Shown here in pieces: positions 1-5,732 of a DNA stretch of 9,238 bases. The DNA lies in contig CAMOHF010000025.1 of assembly GCA_946614685.1 (NCBI GenBank), positions 1 to 9,238 of the forward strand, written 5' to 3'. Made by a program: the position numbers and the translations under genes. The stretch comes from an uncultured Clostridia bacterium. Its GTDB lineage: Bacteria; Bacillota; Clostridia; Lachnospirales; Lachnospiraceae. Each line of letters begins with the position of its first letter. The stretch's first letter is position 1. The notes under the pieces are model-generated. The model saw only the letters and a program-made list of their open reading frames with translations, made no database searches and was not told the origin of the DNA.

Positions 1-665
1 TTGCATTTACTACGATTAAAAGTGGATGTAAGAGAGGTGTGTTCTCCAACGAAGCAGGTCTTGGTTCATCGGTGATGGTACACAGCAACACTTGTGCGAG
101 AGAACCGGTTCGTCAGGGTATGTGGGGAATTGCGGAGGTATTTTTGGATACCATCGTAATCTGTACCATGACGGCTGTCGTTGTCTTAAACTCCGGAGCC
201 GTCGACCTGTCTACAGGCTTGAAAGTCAAAGGAGTCGATGACACAACCTTGGTTGCCAAGGCTTTCGGACAGAGCTTCGGACGTCCGGGCGCGTGGTTTG
301 TCGTAGTTGCCATTACGCTCTTTGCTTTTACAACGGTTATGGGTTGGTCCTATTACGGCGCAAAGGTAACCGAGTATCTTCTCGGTATGGTATGGGCGAA
401 GATTTACCGTGTTGTGTTTATCGCATTGATCACCTTCGGTGCTGTACTTGAGTCCAATATTGCATGGGAGATTTCAGATACATTTAACGGTTTGATGATG
501 ATCCCCAACCTGATCGGTGTGCTTACGCTGACACCGCTCACAATGAAACTGACAAAGAATTACATCGAGCGAAGGATCAAGGGGAAGGAGATTGATCCTA
601 TGCTTTCCTACGACAGGAATATCGAAAATGACGCGATACGAGCAATCAAAAAGGGGGCGGATTAG
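1..665 (+). CDS. Sodium:alanine/glycine symporter (AGCS family), C-terminal part, 5' truncated by window
   Basis: This is the C-terminal part of a secondary transporter that would bring alanine or glycine into the cell with Na+. The open frame runs from the left edge (first full codon at base 3), so the real start lies outside the window. The GTG at 39 is an internal valine and not a start. The AGCS signature GCKRGVFSNEAGLGSS lies near the left edge and reads straight through that GTG. Further family hallmarks follow: the FAFTTVMGWSYYGAKVTEYLLG region (about bases 321-386) and the SDTFNGLMMIPNLIGVL region (about 474-526). Hydrophobic segments alternate as expected for the last helices, and the basic cytoplasmic tail ends at a TAG at 663-665. 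A hybrid kinase begins three bases later, and its ribosome binding site lies inside this gene's end, which implies one transcript. The family is clear; whether the substrate is alanine, glycine or another small amino acid cannot be told from this part. Confidence 0.93.
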   Translation, partial: AFTTIKSGCKRGVFSNEAGLGSSVMVHSNTCAREPVRQGMWGIAEVFLDTIVICTMTAVVVLNSGAVDLSTGLKVKGVDDTTLVAKAFGQSFGRPGAWFVVVAITLFAFTTVMGWSYYGAKVTEYLLGMVWAKIYRVVFIALITFGAVLESNIAWEISDTFNGLMMIPNLIGVLTLTPLTMKLTKNYIERRIKGKEIDPMLSYDRNIENDAIRAIKKGAD

Positions 666-668
666 CAT

Positions 669-3152
669 ATGGGCAAGAAAAAAGAACTGATTGCTTCCGG
701 AACGGTTTCGGATTTTGACAGCTTCCTTAATGAAAACAGGAAGATGATCAACGAACAAGTCAATAAGGTTATGCCCGCCTGTATCTTCGCCGGTCCTGTG
801 ATCGCGCTTGCCGTGTTTGCAGGCATGTTCAAGAGCGTCAGTTATTTGACGGCAGTATTTATCTCGGTGTTTATGCTTACGCTGACACTGGTCCATAAGG
901 CTCTCCTGAAGAAATATGCAACATCGTCACTGATCGGTATGATCTCGCTGATTGCTATCGACGCACTTCTGATTGTAATGGACAGCGCGCACTTAACCAT
1001 CTATATTACATGGTTTTTGATTCCGCTTTTGGCATTGCAGTTTTGCGATATCAAGCTTTATACACTGGCGGTCGTAATCAACTACGGATTCATGGTGTTT
1101 GCGACCTGGCATATGGCACCGTACTTTGCGGAACGAAGGACGGATATCGCGACACCTTTTGCCTACTTTGTCAGCCGACTGGGCGGTCTTACGGTGGAGA
1201 CGATCGTAATGATCGCGGCAGGTCGAAGCCTGTGTAAGATCATGTCCAATCACTACAGGACACTGATCGAGCAGTACAAGAATTTGAAAGAAGAAAAAGA
1301 AAAGAGTATGCAGTTGCAGGATGTCTCCGATCGTGCGATTGCGGCAAGTGAGGCAAAGTCGGCCTTCCTTTCTCATATGTCCCATGAGATCAGAACGCCG
1401 ATTAATGCGGTCCTCGGTATGAACGAGATGATCCTTCGCGAGTGCGAGGATGCCAATGTTCTGGCTTACTCCGAGAGCATTAAGATCGCAGGCAGTACAT
1501 TGCTTGGACTGATCAATGATATTCTGGACTTCTCCAAGATTGAGGCGGGTAAGATCGAGATTGTGCCCGTGGATTACGATCTTTCTTCCGTGATCAACGA
1601 CCTGGTAAATATGATTCAGACCAGGGCGGATGACAAGGGACTTGCGCTCACACTTGATTTTGATAAGAGCATGCCGAAACTTTTGCACGGAGATGAAGTA
1701 AGAATCAAGCAGATCATCACCAATATCCTGACCAATGCAGTCAAGTATACCGAGAAGGGTAGTATCACCTTCAGCATCGGTTACGATAAACTTCCGGAGG
1801 ATCCGGACTATGTACAGCTTCATGTATCGGTGAAGGACACCGGCATCGGTATCAAGGAAGAGGATATGAAGAGACTATTCTCTGAATTCGAGAGAATCGA
1901 AGAGGAGAGAAACAGAAACATCGAGGGAACAGGACTAGGTATGAGTATCACCAAGCGTTTGCTTGAGATGATGGGATCAAGTCTTGCCGTGGAGAGCGTC
2001 TACGGACTCGGTTCCAAGTTCTCTTTCACATTGAAACAACGCGTTGTCGGTTGGGAGGAACTCGGAGACTACGAGGCATCCTATCTGGCAATGCTCAAAG
2101 GCCGTCAGCAGTATAGGGAGCAGTTCACGGCGCCTACGGCGGAAGTGCTTGTCGTGGATGACAACAACATGAACCTGATGGTGTTCAAGAGTCTCTTAAA
2201 GCGCACGAAGGTGAAGATTGAGATGGCTGAAAGCGGTGATCAGGGAATCGCGCTTGCCTACGACAAGAAGTATGATGTAATCTTCCTGGACCATATGATG
2301 CCCGGAAAGGACGGCATCGAAACCCTGCATGAGATGCGATTACAGGAAAAGAGTCCGAACCTTACCACACCGACAATCTGCCTGACGGCAAATGCAATCT
2401 CCGGTGCGAGAGAACGGTATTTGAGCGAAGGTTTTGACGATTACCTGACCAAACCCATCGACGCGGAACTTTTGGAGCAGATGCTTATGAAGTACCTGCC
2501 GAAGGAGAAACTTACCGAACCGGAACCTATTGAGGAGACTTCGGAGATTCCGATTTGGGAAGGCAAACTTCCCGAGAACCTTCTTCCTCTTGCGGAAACG
2601 GGTATCATTGATGTCAGGAAGGGACTTAAAAACAGCGGGACCATGGAGACATATATGCCGCTTCTTAAGATCTTTTTGACATCTATGGAAGAAAAAACTG
2701 CGGAGCTTGAAGCATTCTTCGTGACCGAAGATTTTAAAAACTATACCATCAAGGTACATGCGTTAAAGAGTTCAGCGCGAATCATCGGAGCCACGGAGTT
2801 TGGCGAGCGGGCGCAGAAACTTGAGAATGCGGGGAAACGTGGGGACTTTGATTACATTCGCTCGCATCATCGTATATTTATGCAGGAGTACGCGGAGTTT
2901 GAAGAACCTCTTTCAAATCTGTTTGCGGAAGAGCAAGACGAAGATAAACCTGAGGTTGATGCAGAACTTCTTAAAGATGCTTACACGGAACTTGCGCGAG
3001 CAGCCGAGGATATGGACTGTGACATGTTGCTGAGTATTGTCGCAGAGATAGAAGAGTATCGGATTCCGGAGGGAGAAACGGATCTGTGGAACGAGATTAA
3101 AACGGCGATCGATAATTATGATTACGACACCATCGTTCAGCGTTTGAATTAG
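669..3152 (+). CDS. Membrane hybrid sensor histidine kinase (HisKA-HATPase-REC-HPt)
   Basis: This inner-membrane kinase would start a multistep phosphorelay. Residues 1-34 are cytoplasmic-looking. About six hydrophobic helices follow (roughly 35-53, 58-76, 86-104, 108-126, 130-148, 164-184), joined by short loops, so there is no extracytoplasmic sensor domain. A charged linker, probably coiled coil (198-230), leads to the HisKA box SHMSHEIRTPIN with phospho-acceptor H239. The ATPase shows an N box (N352/N356), DTGIG (390-394) and GTGLG (420-424). A receiver has acidic pair D497/D498, phospho-acceptor D541, T573 and K595. An HPt domain carries H697 in VHALKSS. A 70-residue acidic helical tail follows (about 755-827). 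All catalytic residues appear intact. The ATG at 669 has a purine-rich site, GGGGGCGG (653-660), inside the upstream symporter gene, so the two are probably translationally coupled. A response regulator follows 13 bases downstream and is the likely final acceptor. The signal sensed is unknown. Confidence 0.95.
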   Translation: MGKKKELIASGTVSDFDSFLNENRKMINEQVNKVMPACIFAGPVIALAVFAGMFKSVSYLTAVFISVFMLTLTLVHKALLKKYATSSLIGMISLIAIDALLIVMDSAHLTIYITWFLIPLLALQFCDIKLYTLAVVINYGFMVFATWHMAPYFAERRTDIATPFAYFVSRLGGLTVETIVMIAAGRSLCKIMSNHYRTLIEQYKNLKEEKEKSMQLQDVSDRAIAASEAKSAFLSHMSHEIRTPINAVLGMNEMILRECEDANVLAYSESIKIAGSTLLGLINDILDFSKIEAGKIEIVPVDYDLSSVINDLVNMIQTRADDKGLALTLDFDKSMPKLLHGDEVRIKQIITNILTNAVKYTEKGSITFSIGYDKLPEDPDYVQLHVSVKDTGIGIKEEDMKRLFSEFERIEEERNRNIEGTGLGMSITKRLLEMMGSSLAVESVYGLGSKFSFTLKQRVVGWEELGDYEASYLAMLKGRQQYREQFTAPTAEVLVVDDNNMNLMVFKSLLKRTKVKIEMAESGDQGIALAYDKKYDVIFLDHMMPGKDGIETLHEMRLQEKSPNLTTPTICLTANAISGARERYLSEGFDDYLTKPIDAELLEQMLMKYLPKEKLTEPEPIEETSEIPIWEGKLPENLLPLAETGIIDVRKGLKNSGTMETYMPLLKIFLTSMEEKTAELEAFFVTEDFKNYTIKVHALKSSARIIGATEFGERAQKLENAGKRGDFDYIRSHHRIFMQEYAEFEEPLSNLFAEEQDEDKPEVDAELLKDAYTELARAAEDMDCDMLLSIVAEIEEYRIPEGETDLWNEIKTAIDNYDYDTIVQRLN

Positions 3153-3165
3153 GGAGGAATAAGTA

Positions 3166-3924
3166 ATGAGTGAAGGAAAAAACATTGTCATCGTATTGTA
3201 TCAGTACAGTGTGGTGGTCAAGGGAATCGAGAGAAAACTGACAGAACAAGGGTTTCATGTGGATGTCTTGAGTGAAAACTTTGACAACATCGCGGACTAT
3301 GCGATGACTGCGGATGTCTTCTTACTCTACCTTCCGGCAGATATCATGGAAAACAAGGTGAAGCAACGTGAGATTTCGGACGTCTGCGAGGTTGCAAAAA
3401 GCTTCAGCAAAGATGCGGTCTTAGTCGGAGAGAAGAAGTACCATAACGATCTTATCGATGCGGTTCCCGTACTCGCCGGTTTTAAGTGGTACGACAGACC
3501 TGTGGATGTAGCGTTACTTGCAAAGGATATTGAGCAGGGCAAATTAAAACCCGAGAATACCGGCGCAAACAAGCGCGTGCTGATTGTGGATGATGATCCT
3601 TCTTACGCCGGCATGGTTCGTGAGTGGATCAGGGGGTCTTACCGCGCGGATGTTGTGACGGCAGGTATGCAGGCCATCACATTTCTTCTAAAGAACAAGG
3701 TGGACCTTATACTCCTTGACTATGAGATGCCGGTGGTCGACGGACCGCAGGTTTTGCAGATGTTAAGACAGGAGCCTGCCACCAAGGATATCCCGGTAGT
3801 CTTCCTTACCGGCGTCGGTTCGAAAGAAGAGGTTGCAAGGGTGCTTGAGCTAAAGCCAAACGGCTATGTTTTAAAGTCTACAACCAGAGAAGAATTGCTG
3901 CATTATATCAAGAGTAAAATATAA
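3166..3924 (+). CDS. Two-receiver response regulator: degenerate N-terminal pseudo-receiver plus canonical C-terminal receiver
   Basis: This cytoplasmic protein probably accepts phosphate from the HPt domain of the adjacent kinase. Residues 135-252 form a full receiver: acidic cluster D142-D144, phospho-acceptor D185 in LLDYEMP, T215 and K237. Residues 5-120 keep the alternating strand/helix pattern of a receiver but have lost its chemistry. LYQ stands where the acidic residues belong, Y55 (in VFLLYLP) where the phospho-acceptor Asp belongs, about G88 at the Thr/Ser position and R111 (YDRPVD) in place of the conserved Lys. These alignments were made by eye. There is no DNA-binding, cyclase or phosphodiesterase domain, so output must be by protein-protein contact. 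The ATG at 3166 has an excellent site, GGGAGG (3152-3157), that overlaps the kinase stop codon, so the pair is co-translated. No terminator lies between its TAA and the tRNA promoter, so read-through would end at the terminator after the tRNA. Confidence 0.9.
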   Translation: MSEGKNIVIVLYQYSVVVKGIERKLTEQGFHVDVLSENFDNIADYAMTADVFLLYLPADIMENKVKQREISDVCEVAKSFSKDAVLVGEKKYHNDLIDAVPVLAGFKWYDRPVDVALLAKDIEQGKLKPENTGANKRVLIVDDDPSYAGMVREWIRGSYRADVVTAGMQAITFLLKNKVDLILLDYEMPVVDGPQVLQMLRQEPATKDIPVVFLTGVGSKEEVARVLELKPNGYVLKSTTREELLHYIKSKI

Positions 3925-3947
3925 TTCAGACAAATTTAAAAAAGTAA

Positions 3948-3976
3948 TTGACAACCCGCTTGCGAAATGATATAGT
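3948..3976 (+). promoter_or_regulatory. Promoter of the tRNA-Leu gene
   Basis: A perfect -35 TTGACA (3948-3953) is followed by a 17-base spacer and a -10 TATAGT (3971-3976, 5 of 6 to consensus). Transcription would start near 3982-3984, leaving a pre-tRNA leader of about 16-18 bases before the mature 5' end at 4000. The -35 lies 24 bases past the stop of the response regulator gene. The spacer contains CCCGCTTGCG, one arm of an inverted repeat described separately. Confidence 0.88.
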
Positions 3977-4004
3977 ATCACTTGCGTTGTGAATCGCAAG
4001 CGGG
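3955..4004 (+). repeat. 10-bp inverted repeat and CTTGCG repeats around tRNA promoter and tRNA 5' end
   Basis: CCCGCTTGCG (3955-3964), inside the promoter spacer, is perfectly complementary to CGCAAGCGGG (3995-4004), which covers the last leader bases and the first five bases of the mature tRNA. A third copy of the core word, CTTGCG at 3981-3986, sits at the predicted transcription start, 22 bases (about two helical turns) from the first. It can also pair with 3995-4000 as a 6-bp stem with an 8-base loop. The bases are seen directly; any role (operator, leader hairpin affecting 5' processing, or chance) is not established. Confidence 0.6.
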
Positions 4005-4083
4005 AGTGCTGGAATTGGCAGACAGGCTAGACTAAGGATCTAGTGTCGGCAACGACGTGTGGGTTCAAGTCCCACCTTCCGCA
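4000..4083 (+). tRNA. tRNA-Leu, anticodon AAG (class II, long variable arm)
   Basis: This folds as a complete cloverleaf. The acceptor stem is GCGGGAG (4000-4006) with CTTCCGC (4076-4082), including one G-T wobble, and the discriminator is A4083. The D stem is CTG (4009-4011) with CAG (4023-4025), with GG at 4017-4018 in the loop. The anticodon stem is CTAGA (4027-4031) with TCTAG (4039-4043), and the loop CTAAGGA puts anticodon AAG at 4034-4036. A 15-base variable arm (4044-4058) forms a GTCG/CGAC stem with a GCAA loop, and the T arm is GTGGG (4059-4063) with CCCAC (4071-4075). The A73 discriminator and long variable arm are standard for leucine. No CCA is encoded (CAC follows the discriminator), so the end must be added by nucleotidyltransferase. 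The unusual point is A at wobble position 34, which would read CUU directly, or more codons if converted to inosine. Confidence 0.96.
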
Positions 4084-4086
4084 CAC

Positions 4087-4119
4087 AGGTCATGATCCGG
4101 AAGGGTCATGACCTTTTTT
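4087..4119 (+). terminator. Intrinsic terminator after tRNA-Leu
   Basis: A 9-bp perfect stem, AGGTCATGA (4087-4095) with TCATGACCT (4106-4114), extends by one G-T wobble and two G-C pairs to a GGAA tetraloop (4099-4102), 12 pairs in all. A run of six T follows (4114-4119). It starts three bases past the mature tRNA 3' end. It would end the tRNA transcript and any read-through from the response regulator operon. Confidence 0.93.
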
Positions 4120-4120
4120 C

Positions 4121-4149
4121 TTGTGAAGGGGATAGGACAGTGGTATAAT
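4121..4149 (+). promoter_or_regulatory. Extended -10 promoter of the O-antigen-ligase-like gene
   Basis: TGGTATAAT (4141-4149) is a perfect extended -10 element. Exactly 17 bases upstream of TATAAT lies TTGTGA (4121-4126), a 4-of-6 -35 match, directly after the preceding terminator. The predicted start near 4155-4157 coincides with the ribosome binding site GGAGGAG (4157-4163), so the leader would be only about 13-15 bases. Confidence 0.8.
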
Positions 4150-4169
4150 AGCCACCGGAGGAGAAAACA

Positions 4170-5690
4170 ATGCAAAAAGTGATCAATTATCTATATCTGA
4201 TTTATATGTTCGGGGTATATCCCGTTATCACACACAACAAATATTTCGACATTACCATCACGCGCTATCATGCATTTCTCTATGGGGCCTGTGCCTTTAT
4301 TTTTTTGACAGCGATATCGGCAATCGTGAAGCTTTCCATGGGAGAGAAACTGACACCGAGATTCGCGTGGAAGAAGAACCCGATCGGTGAGCCTGAATTA
4401 TGGGTGATGCTTTTTCTTCTGGCGAACTTTGTAAGTTCCATTGTGTCAGACGATCCCCGTGAGGCTATGTTCGGAGAGCAGAGTCGTCACATGGGTGTGC
4501 TGATCTACTTTGTGTTCGCAGTGATGATCCTGGTGATGTCCGGCGGGTTCGAGGTCGCGGAAGAAATCTTCCTTGTATTTGCCGCAAGTTCGGCTTATGC
4601 ATATATCATAGCAATCTTCCAGCATATGGAGATCGATTTTATGCACTACAAGGACAATATCAAGAAGGATCTGTATAACAAATTCATCTCTACCTTCGGT
4701 AATATCAATATGTTTGCAGGATTCTTGTGCGTGAGCATCCCGATCTTCCTTGCCATGTTTATCTTCAGCAAGAAGCTTTACATGCGGATAACAGCGGGCG
4801 TTTTGATCACTATGGGAGGTATGGTGATCATGATCAGCAACAGCGACAGTGTATATGTCGGACTGGCTGTAGCTACGGTTGTGCTTCTGGTGCTTGCCAT
4901 CAAGGAGGGCTATGTGGGGCACTTTATGTTCGGCTATTCCTTCCTTGCGCTCGGTAATCTGTTTCTGACGCTGATCAATACCTATGCGCATACCAGATAC
5001 GACAAGAAGCGCGGCGGACTTGCACTCGCCTTAAACAGAATCGATGTTGCGGTGCTGTTTGTAGTATTCATGGTGCTTGCGACCGTGGTTGTCTATCTGC
5101 TTAGAAAGGTTTACGGAGATAAGATCGCAAAGATCAATAAGAAGGCAATCATCATAGCAGTGATCGTGTGTGCCGCTTTGTTCGGAATCGCATTCTTCAT
5201 CTACGGTGCATTTATCAGAGGTTCCTCTTTGTTCAAACTGAACTATAAGTGGGGAAGCTATCGCGGTTATATCTGGACGAAGATGGTGGAACTGTTCCGT
5301 GATGCATCTCCGATCAACAAACTTTTCGGTCATGGAAATGAAAGTGTTCGGACACTGATGAACACCTATTATTACACGGAAATGATCTCCGTGACGAACA
5401 TGGCCTACGACAATGCGCATTGCGAACTGCTGCAGTACTTGATCTGCAACGGAATCTTCGGCCTCGTAGCTTACGTCGGCATGATTGCAACAAGCATTGC
5501 TTATATATGGAAAAATGCAAACGGCAAGCCGGTGGCCTATATGAGCCTCGTTGCCATCATCGGCTATCTCGGTCAGAGTCTGCTTTCACTCAACCAGCCG
5601 ATCTCCACGCCCTTCCTCTTCCTTTTCATAGGACTCGGACTCGGGTATGCGACCATCCAAAAGAAAGCGATTGAAACCGAAGCAAAATAA
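4170..5690 (+). CDS. Multi-spanning membrane protein, O-antigen ligase/polymerase-like (Wzy_C superfamily)
   Basis: By family, such proteins transfer or polymerise lipid-linked glycans on the outer face of the cytoplasmic membrane. The 506 residues contain about 12-14 hydrophobic segments, then a longer hydrophilic loop (about 349-423), then two or three last helices ending near 495. That is the family's usual architecture. Fold-typical motifs seen are GNINMFAGFL (177-186), SYRGYIW near R365 at the start of the big loop, and DNAHCELLQYLICNGIFG (414-431) with H417, matching the conserved His region before the next helix. The start ATG at 4170 follows GGAGGAG (4157-4163) with 6-base spacing and has its own promoter. 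No glycosyltransferase, flippase or sugar-nucleotide gene is nearby, so the acceptor is unknown. In a Gram-positive it might be a wall or capsule polysaccharide or a glycoprotein rather than LPS. The family call is by motif and topology; the exact reaction is inferred. Confidence 0.78.
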   Translation: MQKVINYLYLIYMFGVYPVITHNKYFDITITRYHAFLYGACAFIFLTAISAIVKLSMGEKLTPRFAWKKNPIGEPELWVMLFLLANFVSSIVSDDPREAMFGEQSRHMGVLIYFVFAVMILVMSGGFEVAEEIFLVFAASSAYAYIIAIFQHMEIDFMHYKDNIKKDLYNKFISTFGNINMFAGFLCVSIPIFLAMFIFSKKLYMRITAGVLITMGGMVIMISNSDSVYVGLAVATVVLLVLAIKEGYVGHFMFGYSFLALGNLFLTLINTYAHTRYDKKRGGLALALNRIDVAVLFVVFMVLATVVVYLLRKVYGDKIAKINKKAIIIAVIVCAALFGIAFFIYGAFIRGSSLFKLNYKWGSYRGYIWTKMVELFRDASPINKLFGHGNESVRTLMNTYYYTEMISVTNMAYDNAHCELLQYLICNGIFGLVAYVGMIATSIAYIWKNANGKPVAYMSLVAIIGYLGQSLLSLNQPISTPFLFLFIGLGLGYATIQKKAIETEAK

Positions 5691-5699
5691 TGTCATAAT
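5671..5699 (+). promoter_or_regulatory. Promoter of tyrS, inside the end of the preceding gene
   Basis: TTGAAA (5671-5676, 5 of 6 to consensus) is followed by a 17-base spacer and CATAAT (5694-5699, 5 of 6), preceded by an extended -10 TGT. The -35 lies within the last codons of the O-antigen-ligase-like gene and the -10 just past its stop. Transcription would start near 5705-5707, leaving a leader of about 27 bases before tyrS. Confidence 0.75.
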
Positions 5700-5732
5700 G
5701 GACGATAGAACATATTTAGGAGGAAACACAGG

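Noticed and set aside
39..41. GTG as the start of the symporter gene
   Set aside because: The AGCS signature reads continuously from base 3 through this codon, so it is an internal valine in a gene truncated by the window.
993..1823. Long antisense open frame opposite the kinase (276 residues)
   Set aside because: It lies wholly within a well-supported kinase gene, its translation is rich in Cys/His/Arg without domain logic, and no ribosome binding site stands out. It is a codon-bias shadow.
4000..4083. tRNA gene as an integration (attachment) site
   Set aside because: No integrase gene and no second copy of the tRNA 3' end occur in the window, and the 3' side runs directly into a terminator.
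4446..4991. Antisense open frame opposite the O-antigen-ligase-like gene (181 residues)
   Set aside because: The His/Asp/Gln-rich translation is typical of the reverse complement of a membrane-protein gene, and the sense gene has a promoter, ribosome binding site and family motifs.
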